Positions 27,780 to 35,544 of a stretch of 64,000 nt of DNA are shown here, one piece after another (positions within the stretch are counted from its first letter, which is position 1; every line of letters starts with the position of its first letter). The notes below the pieces were generated by a model that made no database searches, was not told the origin of the DNA, and was given only the letters and a program-made list of their open reading frames with translations. A program made the translations under genes and the position numbers. The stretch comes from Lutibacter citreus. GTDB taxonomy: Bacteria; Bacteroidota; Bacteroidia; Flavobacteriales; Flavobacteriaceae. The stretch lies in contig NZ_QEIH01000013.1 of the NCBI RefSeq assembly GCF_003260195.1, forward strand, positions 50,992 to 114,991, written 5' to 3'.

Positions 27780-28385
27780 ATGAAAACTCTATTAATTTTT
27801 ATTATTTGTTTTTGTTTAAACTCTCAAGGGTATTCACAAATTATTGGATCATTAGACAAAGTAACACCTTTTAATGACGAATTCTCTGCAGTTAAAAAAG
27901 GTGACAAATGGGGATTTATTAATAAAAATGGAACCTTAGTTGTAGACTTTAGGAGTGATTTTGTTTTAAATAAAACAAAATCAAATAACCCACACCCTAT
28001 TTTTGTTAATGAACGATGTTTAATTAAACAGTTAATTAATGACGTAAGTTATTACGGATTTATAAACACCAATGGTGAAAAAATAATTCCTGCTACCTTT
28101 TTAAATGCTTCACAATTTAAAGATGGTTATGCTATTGTCTCAGTACTTTTAAAAGATTCTATTGGGTTTAATAAAGTATTGCAAAAAAGTATTTCTTCAT
28201 ACGAAATTGAAGAATATGTAATTGATAAATCTGGAACTCGTATTAAATATTTAGAAAACCCTTTGAATTATAATATTACAAAATTGAAATCTCAAACGCC
28301 TCCAAAATTGCGTTCAAAATTTATAGCTCCACATTTGGTAGCTGTTCTTAAAAAAAACCAGAAATGGGATATTTATAAATTCTAA
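27780..28385 (+). CDS. secreted WG-repeat protein
   Basis: A 201-residue protein with a signal peptide (about 1-20, cleavage after GYSQ) and WG repeats: KKGDKWGFINKNGTLVV and YYGFINTNGEKIIPATFLNASQFKDGYAIVS. WG repeats form beta-propeller-like or extended surfaces in exported proteins; the function is unknown. It is 11 bp upstream of the DUF2267 gene. The promoter carries a well-placed FNR-type box, so I place it in the putative stress regulon. Confidence 0.8.
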   Translation: MKTLLIFIICFCLNSQGYSQIIGSLDKVTPFNDEFSAVKKGDKWGFINKNGTLVVDFRSDFVLNKTKSNNPHPIFVNERCLIKQLINDVSYYGFINTNGEKIIPATFLNASQFKDGYAIVSVLLKDSIGFNKVLQKSISSYEIEEYVIDKSGTRIKYLENPLNYNITKLKSQTPPKLRSKFIAPHLVAVLKKNQKWDIYKF

Positions 28386-28396
28386 ATTACTAAAAA

Positions 28397-28828
28397 ATGG
28401 CACTTAACTTTAATCACTTTGCATTAGAAGCGAATACTTTTATGAAAAAGTATGCGAAAGAATTACAGCTAGGTAATGATATGGACCAAGCAGGAAGGAT
28501 TCTATCTTCAATTTTACATGGATTACGCCACGTTATATCACCTGAAGAATCTTTACAACTAATGGCGCAATTCCCTATGTTTTTAAAAGCTGTATATGTA
28601 AATGGCTGGAATGCACATTCAAAAGAAAAAATTAAAAAAATGAATGATTTTATTGAATTAATTAGAGATTTAAATGGTGTTACAGCCTGGCATGATTTTG
28701 AAACTGATGAATTAGCAGAAGAATATATAAATAAAACATTTAAACTATTAAAAGCATATATTTCATTAGGTGAATTAGAAGATATTAAAAGCGAATTACC
28801 TAAGGAATTAAAATCAATAATTTCATAA
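28397..28828 (+). CDS. DUF2267 domain protein
   Basis: The 143-residue protein matches DUF2267 in outline: FALEANTFMKKYAKELQLGNDMDQAGRILSSILHGLRHVISPEESLQLMAQFPMFLKAVYVNGW. It is helical, cytosolic and without catalytic signature. DUF2267 genes are often found near universal stress and redox-responsive genes in other bacteria (general knowledge), which agrees with the neighbourhood here. It shares the FNR-box promoter of the WG-repeat gene and is followed by the convergent ribosome hibernation gene. Confidence 0.88.
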   Translation: MALNFNHFALEANTFMKKYAKELQLGNDMDQAGRILSSILHGLRHVISPEESLQLMAQFPMFLKAVYVNGWNAHSKEKIKKMNDFIELIRDLNGVTAWHDFETDELAEEYINKTFKLLKAYISLGELEDIKSELPKELKSIIS

Positions 28829-28909
28829 AACAATATGTTTAAATATATTTGATATGCATAAAAGTTAATTTCAATTAAATGGAATTACTATATAAAGCCA
28901 ATTAATATT

Positions 28910-29212
28910 TTATTGATAAGGTTTCATTTTACTTTTCAGTTTTTCTAATTGAATTTCTAAATCACGTATTGTTTCAGCCGCAGCTTCTTCGTAACTAATT
29001 TCATTAGAACCTGCAAAAATTTTGGGACCTATATGGCTTAATTGTATTTCGCAAATTTGCCCTTTTCCTTTTGGATCTGTTTTGTGTTTAAAAAATACTT
29101 GAGCTTTAATAATCCAGCTATACTTTTTATATAATTTATTTAACTTTTTTGTTACAAATGATTCCAAATAATCATTAGTTGGTAATTTTACAAATTGAAT
29201 AATGATTTCCAT
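28910..29212 (-). CDS. HPF/RaiA-family ribosome hibernation factor
   Basis: About 100 residues from the preferred start MEIIIQFVKLPTNDYLESFV (ATG at 29212). The reading frame opens with another ATG at 29236, but the predicted promoter starts transcription there, so the internal ATG is favoured. The protein has the short-HPF fold signature: FVTKKLNKLYKKYSWIIKAQVFFK, ICEIQLSHIGPKIFA and a C-terminal EEAAAETIRDLEIQLEKLKSK helix. It binds the 30S A/P site to silence or dimerise ribosomes. A TGAT-N4-ATCA box with a TATATTTA -7 element lies directly upstream, so hibernation is probably under the island's regulator. Confidence 0.88.
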   Translation of the reverse strand: MEIIIQFVKLPTNDYLESFVTKKLNKLYKKYSWIIKAQVFFKHKTDPKGKGQICEIQLSHIGPKIFAGSNEISYEEAAAETIRDLEIQLEKLKSKMKPYQ

Positions 29213-29241
29213 AGTACGAACTTTTAAGATTAACATTCTAT

Positions 29242-29284
29242 TAAATATACTAAGAAATAAAAGATTATGCTATGATATTTATCA
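29242..29284 (-). promoter_or_regulatory. FNR-type box with class II -7 element for the hibernation factor
   Basis: The palindrome TGATATTTATCA is at 29273-29284. On the minus strand TATATTTA runs from 29249 to 29242, beginning 29.5 bp from the palindrome centre. Transcription would start near 29236. Confidence 0.7.
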
Positions 29285-29378
29285 AATAAAGATCTTTTTA
29301 CAACCAATTATATCTAAAAAAATTTGACAAGTAAACTCACCTTTAAAATCTTTTTATTTAAGATTTACAGCTAAAAAA

Positions 29379-29412
29379 AAAGAGACAAGAGATTAAAACC
29401 TCTTGTCTCTTT
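29379..29412 (-). terminator. strong minus-strand terminator
   Basis: A 13-bp perfect stem (29379-29391 with 29400-29412) and 8-nt loop. On the minus strand it is followed by an unbroken run of T; the plus strand has no T tract. It ends transcripts coming from the right, about 140 bp before the hibernation promoter. Confidence 0.8.
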
Positions 29413-29543
29413 ATAAAGTATTAAACCACTTACCAAACTATTAAATAAACTTATTATGTCAATTTCTGAAAAACCGAAACTTAAATTATTTTATAATTCA
29501 ACCAAACTTAAATACCCCATACCCAATAATGAATATATTTTAA

Positions 29544-29573
29544 AGAAACAGGGAGATAAAACTCCCTGTTTCT
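29544..29573. repeat. perfect 12-bp hairpin
   Basis: Arms 29544-29555 and 29562-29573 (AGAAACAGGGAG and its complement) with a 6-nt loop. The GC-richer stem stands out in this AT-rich gap. There is no strong T tract on either side, so it may be an RNA structural element rather than a terminator. Confidence 0.6.
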
Positions 29574-29785
29574 AATTATGAAAAAATTTTAGCAACTTAT
29601 TAACTTAGATATAATCTTTCAATATTTTTACTTCTAAAAATAAATACTAAACCAAAACTAGTTAAGAGTATCTAAATCTTTTCATTATTTTTTTATAATT
29701 ATTAATTTGTCTGAACTTATAACTTGATACTACAAATATATTAACTGGTATCTACCAAAACAATGATAATGAACAAGTTTAAATA

Positions 29786-29797
29786 TGATAGTGATCA
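29786..29797. promoter_or_regulatory. FNR-type palindrome TGATAGTGATCA
   Basis: It overlaps the last codon of the membrane-protein gene ending at 29795. A TTGTTTTG element lies 28.5 bp from its centre on the minus strand and TATATTTG lies further on. There is no annotated gene between it and the terminator at 29379-29412, hence the ncRNA suggestion. Confidence 0.5.
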
Positions 29798-30187
29798 ATT
29801 AAAAATAAAAAAACCGTAGCCTCGGTTTAATAAGAACATTCCTATTAGAAAAAGAAATATATAAATTATTTGAACAAATTTAATATTTATATAGCCTAAC
29901 CATATAACCATATATTTTGGTAAAATAAACAGCGCTAAACCTAAAAAAAATGTTGCCCAGCCTATTAGGGTAATAATTATTCTAAAATCATTTTCCCATA
30001 CATTGTGAAATAAAATATTTAAAATTCCTATAACTATAGTATTTAAAGATATTAGAATCACAAACTTTTGATCATTTAGATCATTCATTATTTGTGAAAT
30101 TCTTTTTGGATTGAAACTTAATATTAAGAAAATAACAATTAAAAACCATCCCCAAAATTTTGCTAAAAAAAGTGACGTATTTTCCAT
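29795..30187 (-). CDS. hypothetical membrane protein, four predicted spans
   Basis: A 130-residue protein with four hydrophobic segments (about 8-24, 42-60, 67-88, 92-128) and few soluble residues. I cannot place it in a family. It lies 11 bp after the universal stress protein gene, so the two are probably co-transcribed from the FNR-type promoter at 31.1 kb. A GFFIF C-terminus and GWGWF-type aromatic content fit an inner membrane protein. Confidence 0.7.
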   Translation of the reverse strand: MENTSLFLAKFWGWFLIVIFLILSFNPKRISQIMNDLNDQKFVILISLNTIVIGILNILFHNVWENDFRIIITLIGWATFFLGLALFILPKYMVIWLGYINIKFVQIIYIFLFLIGMFLLNRGYGFFIFN

Positions 30188-30198
30188 TTTTACAATTT

Positions 30199-31035
30199 TT
30201 ATTCATGCAACACTAAAAATGGAATTTCTGTATGATAACTAATATCTTCAACAGTTGGTTTAAATAAGATTCTTTGAAAAAGATTTATATTTTTCGCAAT
30301 CATAACTATCATATCTACATCTCTACTTTCAACAAAACACTGTATCCCTTGTTCTATTTTTTTATTAGTAATAAAATGAAAACTATGATTCTCATTAGCA
30401 AAAAAGTTACTTAAGAATTCCTTATTTTCTATTTGAAAATCTGTTAATTCTTCGCCTTTTCTACCAACATGAAGTATTCTTAAAGATGATAAGTTTCTTT
30501 TTGCTAAATTTAATATTTCTAATAAAATATCAGGATTATAATAAATATTATAATCTGTAGGAAAAGCAATTTCTCTTGGAATTTTATACTTTGAATTTTC
30601 TGGTACTATTAAAACAGGACATTTAACCTGTGTAATTAAGTCAGCTGTATTACTTCCTATAATTATTTCACTAAGCCCTGAGGCTCCTTTTGTACCCATA
30701 ACTATAAAATCTATATTATTTTCTTTAATTTGAGATTTTACAGCATCAATAAAAAAATTATAACTGTTTAGTAATTTAAAATGGTGATTTTTATTCTTAT
30801 CAATATTTTTTACTTTTTCCAATAACTTCTCTAAATCAACTTTAGATTTATTTATTAGAGTTTCATCAATTTTTATTCCTGAAGTAATAGCGGTATCCTC
30901 ATTAATTAAATAAGAATACATTGTAACGTGCAACAAGTAGAATGTACATTCTGTATTTACAAAATAATTTAAGCCATACTTTATGGCATTCCACGAATTG
31001 TCTGAAAAATCTGTAGGAATTAATATGTTTCTCAT
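30199..31035 (-). CDS. universal stress protein, tandem UspA domains
   Basis: The 278-residue protein has two Usp domains. The first (1-142) begins NILIPTDFSDNSWNAIKYG and contains the ATP-binding signature G-x2-G-x9-G-S within VMGTKGASGLSEIIIGSNT, so it should bind ATP. The second (about 150-278) has the fold (EIAFPTDYNIYY, VDMIVMIAK, IPFLVLHE) but no G-rich loop. Such tandem proteins are markers of hypoxia and dormancy regulons. The gene has an FNR-type box with a class II -7 element directly upstream and sits next to the receiver-FNR regulator. Confidence 0.93.
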   Translation of the reverse strand: MRNILIPTDFSDNSWNAIKYGLNYFVNTECTFYLLHVTMYSYLINEDTAITSGIKIDETLINKSKVDLEKLLEKVKNIDKNKNHHFKLLNSYNFFIDAVKSQIKENNIDFIVMGTKGASGLSEIIIGSNTADLITQVKCPVLIVPENSKYKIPREIAFPTDYNIYYNPDILLEILNLAKRNLSSLRILHVGRKGEELTDFQIENKEFLSNFFANENHSFHFITNKKIEQGIQCFVESRDVDMIVMIAKNINLFQRILFKPTVEDISYHTEIPFLVLHE

Positions 31036-31059
31036 TTTCTTCTCTTTTTAAATTATAAT

Positions 31060-31102
31060 TAAAATTAAAAAGTAAATCATAATTATAAAATGATATATAT
31101 CA
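31060..31102 (-). promoter_or_regulatory. FNR-type box with class II -7 element for the universal stress protein
   Basis: TGATATATATCA at 31091-31102, flanked to give ATGATATATATCAA. On the minus strand TAATTTTA runs from 31067 to 31060, again beginning exactly 29.5 bp from the centre. The predicted leader is about 20 nt. Confidence 0.7.
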
Positions 31103-31127
31103 AAACAAGCTTAATTATTTTAAAAAA

Positions 31128-32186
31128 TTAATTTACCTTTTTTAATCTTTTTAGATCTAAAATTTCAATATTATAACCATTAATATTAATAAGTCCTTCT
31201 TTTTTAAAATCAGAAATAGTTCTAATAAAAGTTTCTGTTGCAATTCCTGCAATACTTGCCAAATCACTTCTTGAAATTTTTATAGTATCTTCAGGTTTCT
31301 TTTTAATTTTTTCAGTGAATTTTAAAATTGTATTTGCTGTTTTTTTACGAACAGAACTATAAGCCATTTGTAATAATTGACCTTTAAATTCGGAAACACT
31401 ATCTGTTAAAAAATCTATTAACTCTAAGGTTACATCATGATTATTTTGTAAAATAGTTTTTAAATCTTTTTTTGATAAACGTAAAACTTGTACTTTTTCT
31501 ATTGATGTTGTAGATTCTTGATAAGGAATATTATGTGAAAAGGATGTAAAACCAAAAAAATCACTTTCTTTATAAAGTGCTGTAATTAATTCTTTCCCAT
31601 GTTCATCAACATTATATGCTTTTACAACTCCTTTTTTAACTAAATATATATAATTAGAATTTCCGCCTTCTTGATAAATAATTTCATTTGGCAAAAAAGA
31701 ATATTCATTTAATTTTTCATAGAAGAATTTTTTAAGGTTTTTTAAATTTTTTATTTGCGTATCAGACTTATCAACTATTTCATTTATAGGTTTGTTTTCA
31801 AAACTTTCTTTAATAATAGCAACCTTGGCAAGCCTACTCTCAATTGCAGTATATAATTCAGATTCATCAAAAGGTTTTGTAATATAATCATCCGCCCCCA
31901 TGTTCATTCCCTTTCTAATATCTTTCTGTTCTGTTTTGGCAGAAAGAAATATAAACGGAATATGTTTTGTGTTTTTGTCTTTTGAAAGTAGTTGTAAAAC
32001 CCCATAACCATTTAATTCTGGCATCATAATATCACAAATAATAATATCTGGAATATGTTTTCTTGCCTGAATTAATCCACTTTTCCCATCTGGCGCACAT
32101 ACAACTTTGTAATTTGCAAGTTCTAAAAGTTCCGCTGTATTTTCCCTAACTACCTTATCATCTTCAATTAATAAAATTTTTTTCAT
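31128..32186 (-). CDS. response regulator: receiver fused to CRP/FNR-type DNA-binding domain
   Basis: The 352-residue protein has an N-terminal receiver (1-120) with D9/D10, phospho-acceptor D52 (IIICDIMMP), S82 and K104. A linker leads to a cyclic-nucleotide-binding-like domain (about 150-265) and a CRP-type winged helix (about 275-345). The recognition helix reads TETFIR (317-322), keeping the Glu and Arg that contact the G and A of TGA half-sites in CRP/FNR proteins. Its only cysteines are in the receiver, so it cannot carry an FNR iron-sulfur cluster; phosphorylation should replace it. Its start overlaps the kinase gene by 4 bp. It is the prime candidate to bind the palindromes of this island. 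Confidence 0.92.
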   Translation of the reverse strand: MKKILLIEDDKVVRENTAELLELANYKVVCAPDGKSGLIQARKHIPDIIICDIMMPELNGYGVLQLLSKDKNTKHIPFIFLSAKTEQKDIRKGMNMGADDYITKPFDESELYTAIESRLAKVAIIKESFENKPINEIVDKSDTQIKNLKNLKKFFYEKLNEYSFLPNEIIYQEGGNSNYIYLVKKGVVKAYNVDEHGKELITALYKESDFFGFTSFSHNIPYQESTTSIEKVQVLRLSKKDLKTILQNNHDVTLELIDFLTDSVSEFKGQLLQMAYSSVRKKTANTILKFTEKIKKKPEDTIKISRSDLASIAGIATETFIRTISDFKKEGLININGYNIEILDLKRLKKVN

Positions 32187-33427
32187 GGCTTATAACTTAT
32201 AGGTAATTCAATTTTAAAAATTGAGCCCTCATTTATTGTACTTTTAAAACAAATAGAACCTCCTAGATTCTCTATATGCGATTTTACTATATTTAATCCA
32301 ATACCCGTTCCTTGAGTATTTAATACATTCTCTGCCCTAAAATACCGGTTAAAAATAAACTTCTGATCTTTTTGGGGAATACCAATACCTTTATCAGAAA
32401 TTTCAAAAATAATATTCCCATTTTTTTTATTAAATTTTAAATCTATATCTGAATTTTGCGGTGAATATTTAATAGCATTATTAATTACATTGGTTAATGC
32501 TAATTCTAAAATTTTTTCATCTTGATAAAGTATGTAATCATCTAAATCTTGAAAAATATTAATCTTTTGTCTATTTTTTAAAAGAAGATTAGCATTATAA
32601 ACTACTTCATTTATAATTTTAGTTAAATTAAATCTGGTAAACTTATAAATAACTTTATTAGATTCTATTTGCTCTATAGATAAAAAATCATTCAAAATAT
32701 TATTCAAATAATGAACCTTATTTGCAATTATATTAATGTGTCTATCCCGTTTTTCTTGTTGTTCTCCAAGTGTATATTTATTTAACAACATAGTTGAAGT
32801 TAAAATACCACTAAGTGGGGTTTTAAATTCATGAGAAACTAAGGACAAAAATTTACTTTTTAATTCATTTAGTTCTATTTCTTTTTTTAGTGCAATTTTT
32901 ATTTTTTCTTCGGCATGAGTTCTTTTCTTAATTTCTAACTTAAAATTTTCATTTAAGTCTTTTAATTGACTAATTGTATTTACCAATTCAGCAGTTCTTT
33001 GCTCAATTTTAGTTTCTAATTGAGAATTCAAGAATTTAATTTTTCTCTCGTTCTCTTTTCGCTTGGTTATATCTATAACTAAAGCAATTATGTAAGTGTT
33101 TCCATTAACATTAAATGGGTTTAAGCCAATTTCTACTGGAAATTCTTTTAAGTTTTTAGTAATCCCAAATAAATTCATTTCACTAGAAACTTTTCTAATG
33201 CTACTTTTTTTTAAATAAGAATTAAAATGTTTTGGATGTAAAGAATGGTATTCTTTTGGAATTAAAATTTCTAATGGTTGGTTAATTAACTCTTCCTTTT
33301 TATAGCAAAACATCTCCTCTATTGAAGAATTTGAAGCAGTTATTATTCGTTTATCATTAACAACAATAACTCCTTCAGGAATCGCTTCAAAAAGAATATC
33401 AAAAATATTTTGATTCAGATGAAACAT
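32183..33427 (-). CDS. cytosolic PAS-domain histidine kinase, possibly haem-based
   Basis: The 414-residue kinase has no membrane span: PAS domain (about 7-125), a coiled coil, HisKA with H199 (SLVSHEFKTPLSG) and HATPase (NVINNAIKYS, DKGIGIP, GTGIGLNIVKSH). The PAS stretch 57-97 (PKEYHSLHPKHFNSYL...) aligns without gaps to the haem pocket of FixL as I remember it. H64 falls at the proximal haem His and M84 at the place of the distal Arg. It should phosphorylate the receiver-FNR regulator encoded by the overlapping gene. Haem binding is inference. Confidence 0.88.
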   Translation of the reverse strand: MFHLNQNIFDILFEAIPEGVIVVNDKRIITASNSSIEEMFCYKKEELINQPLEILIPKEYHSLHPKHFNSYLKKSSIRKVSSEMNLFGITKNLKEFPVEIGLNPFNVNGNTYIIALVIDITKRKENERKIKFLNSQLETKIEQRTAELVNTISQLKDLNENFKLEIKKRTHAEEKIKIALKKEIELNELKSKFLSLVSHEFKTPLSGILTSTMLLNKYTLGEQQEKRDRHINIIANKVHYLNNILNDFLSIEQIESNKVIYKFTRFNLTKIINEVVYNANLLLKNRQKINIFQDLDDYILYQDEKILELALTNVINNAIKYSPQNSDIDLKFNKKNGNIIFEISDKGIGIPQKDQKFIFNRYFRAENVLNTQGTGIGLNIVKSHIENLGGSICFKSTINEGSIFKIELPISYKP

Positions 33428-33523
33428 AATACTTTATGCTTTAAAAATTCATATTTATAAAGTTCGTGAAAAATAATTAAAATATTCATTTTTAAAGACT
33501 TAATTTATAAATCTTAGAACATG

Positions 33524-33566
33524 TGATTGTTATCATTTTAAAACTAATTTTCAAATACTAATTTTA
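33524..33566 (+). promoter_or_regulatory. FNR-type box with class II -7 element for the metallophosphoesterase
   Basis: TGATTGTTATCA at 33524-33535 and TAATTTTA at 33559-33566, starting 29.5 bp from the centre. This is the same -7 octamer as at the universal stress protein promoter. The box also lies between this gene and the kinase operon, so it could influence both. Confidence 0.65.
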
Positions 33567-33653
33567 GTATAAATTGAAAAATTAACTTAAACGTTAACTT
33601 AAAAAAAAGTAAGTCAAAAACTTATATTAAAATAATAAACACAAACAGTTACA

Positions 33654-34871
33654 ATGCGAAAAGTTTCATTTAAAACAATTTTATTTTTATGTGCAGCTAT
33701 TATTATTGTTGATATTATTGCTTTTTACTGGTTACAATCCATTACTCAATTAATCACAATACCATATGTACAAAACATTATAAATGTTTTATTTTGGGCA
33801 TTTACAATAGGGCAAACTACAGCCATTATATTTTTAAAAATTAGACTTAAAAATCTGAATCCCTATCGTAAACAAATTTTAATTTCCTCTCTCTATGGAA
33901 TTTCAATTCTATCATTTATTCCTAAATTTATCTTTGTAATAATTATAAGTAGTTTGTATTTTACAAATTATTATTTTTCTGAAAAAGAATCTTTAATTAT
34001 TGTTCCTCTTGTGGGGCTTTTATCTGGAATTCTTCCTTTTACCGTAATTCTATTTGGAATTTTTAAAACTTTATATAGATTTAAAATCCATCGTATAAAA
34101 ATTGAACTTAACACATTACCTAAAAATTTTGAAAAACTTAAATTTATACAAATTTCAGATCTTCATTTAGGAAGCTTCAGCTTTAGATATCATATATTAG
34201 AAAGAGCTGTGAAATTAATTAATCACCAAGAACCTGATTTTATATTTTTTACGGGAGATTTAGTAAATAACCATGCCTGGGAATTAAAAGGCTGGGAAAA
34301 TGTACTTAAAAAATTGAAATCTAATATAGGAAAATACGCCGTATTAGGAAATCATGATTATGGCGATTATAGTACATGGAAATCTTTAAAAGCCAAACAA
34401 TCCAATTTTGAACTTATTAAATATTTTTATAAAAAAATTGACTTCAAGTTACTTTTAAACGAGGCTAAAATTATAAACTATGAACAAGAAAAAATGGCTA
34501 TTATTGGAGTTGAAAACTGGGGTAATCCTCCATTTAAACAATATGGTAATTTAAAAAAGGCTCTTAAAGATGTAAAATCAATTCCCTTTAAAATTTTATT
34601 ATCACATGACCCAAATCATTGGAGTGAAGAGGTTGTAAAAAATACAGATATTCAATTAACACTTTCTGGCCATACACACGGAATGCAAGCAGGAATAAAT
34701 TATAAAACAAAAAAGTGGAGTCCAATTCAATATAAATATAAACATTGGGCTGGGTTATATAATTTGGGTAAACAATTTTTATATGTAAATAGAGGTTTAG
34801 GATGGCTTGGTTTCCCCGGAAGATTAGGAATGCGACCTGAAATTACCCTAATTACTTTCAAAAGAAAATAA
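33654..34871 (+). CDS. membrane-anchored metallophosphoesterase (YkuE-like)
   Basis: A 405-residue protein with four N-terminal membrane segments (about 8-30, 38-57, 73-98, 112-140) and a calcineurin-like phosphoesterase domain. All metal motifs are present: QISDLHLGSF (DxH), FTGDLVN (GD), LGNHDYGD (GNHD), LLSHDP and LSGHTHGMQ (GHTH). YkuE-type enzymes act on phospholipid or cell-wall-related phosphates; UDP-diacylglucosamine hydrolases share the fold. The FNR-type promoter and the neighbouring lipid-transport genes suggest envelope remodelling in the same stress state (inference). Confidence 0.9.
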   Translation: MRKVSFKTILFLCAAIIIVDIIAFYWLQSITQLITIPYVQNIINVLFWAFTIGQTTAIIFLKIRLKNLNPYRKQILISSLYGISILSFIPKFIFVIIISSLYFTNYYFSEKESLIIVPLVGLLSGILPFTVILFGIFKTLYRFKIHRIKIELNTLPKNFEKLKFIQISDLHLGSFSFRYHILERAVKLINHQEPDFIFFTGDLVNNHAWELKGWENVLKKLKSNIGKYAVLGNHDYGDYSTWKSLKAKQSNFELIKYFYKKIDFKLLLNEAKIINYEQEKMAIIGVENWGNPPFKQYGNLKKALKDVKSIPFKILLSHDPNHWSEEVVKNTDIQLTLSGHTHGMQAGINYKTKKWSPIQYKYKHWAGLYNLGKQFLYVNRGLGWLGFPGRLGMRPEITLITFKRK

Positions 34872-35031
34872 TATTGATTCTTCATTTGTGGTATTAACAC
34901 CATCTTTCCCTAAACTTAATACAAAATCTCATTGTATGAGTTTAGATTTACAATAAATTGAGATTTTTCAGCACCGTTAAGAATTAAATAACTTTTAGTT
35001 TTTAACATTTAGAAAACATACAAGAAATAAA

Positions 35032-35526
35032 TTATTTAATGTATCCCACCTTTTTCTTAATTGCAGGAACTTCCCATTCCACCATTTTTTTTAAAAACTC
35101 ATCTACTTTTTCTATAATTACTTTTTCTGTTATATTTTCTGGTGTAAAAATTGCCAAATTAGTATCATCCTCACCATCAATCATATTTTCAGGAACCGGA
35201 AATAACATAAAAACATTAATATCTCCGCTATAAGATTGTGAAAACACTAACGCTCCGCCTTGTATAAACTGATATGATGGAATTTTATTTGTACTTTCTA
35301 TTAAGTCTGGAGGAAAAGAATCAAAGGTAATATTCACAGCTTCATTAGAATTTATCCAACTCAATTCTTGAACTCGCCACCCAATATTGTATTGATTTAC
35401 AATATTATTTAATGTTTTTAGCAGTAAATCTCTTGTTTTAGTTTCCCATAAAATTTTCTTTTCAATAACCGTTTTTATAGATGTTTTATAATCTTTAATA
35501 CGCTCTTCTAAATGTTCAATTTTCAT
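35032..35526 (-). CDS. hypothetical cytosolic protein at the end of the mla operon
   Basis: A 164-residue protein without signal or membrane span that I do not recognise. It has a helical N-terminus (HLEERIKDYKTSIKTVIEKKIL), a central alpha/beta part (IGWRVQELSWINSNEAVNITFDS, GGALVFSQSYSGDINVFMLFPVPENM) and a Lys-rich end. It starts 18 bp after the mlaD-like gene and is probably the last gene of that operon, perhaps an accessory factor of the transporter. Lineage-restricted distribution is likely. Confidence 0.7.
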   Translation of the reverse strand: MKIEHLEERIKDYKTSIKTVIEKKILWETKTRDLLLKTLNNIVNQYNIGWRVQELSWINSNEAVNITFDSFPPDLIESTNKIPSYQFIQGGALVFSQSYSGDINVFMLFPVPENMIDGEDDTNLAIFTPENITEKVIIEKVDEFLKKMVEWEVPAIKKKVGYIK

Positions 35527-35544
35527 AATTTTAAATTTTAAGAG

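Larger units (their letters stand above)
29379..29750 (-). ncRNA. candidate noncoding RNA under FNR-type control
   Basis: A minus-strand transcript is suggested by an FNR-type box at 29786-29797, -7-like elements (TTGTTTTG at 29763-29756 or the perfect TATATTTG at 29740-29733) and a strong terminator at 29379-29412. It would be about 330-370 nt and contains a second perfect 12-bp hairpin at 29544-29573. No minus-strand frame longer than a few codons is visible. It could equally be the 3' region of the upstream operon. Confidence 0.4.

Noticed and set aside
29456..29575. 39-codon plus-strand frame (MSISEKPKLK...) between the two hairpins
   Set aside because: It runs through the perfect hairpin at 29544-29573, has no -7 box upstream, and the strong terminator T tract and promoter elements favour a minus-strand RNA.
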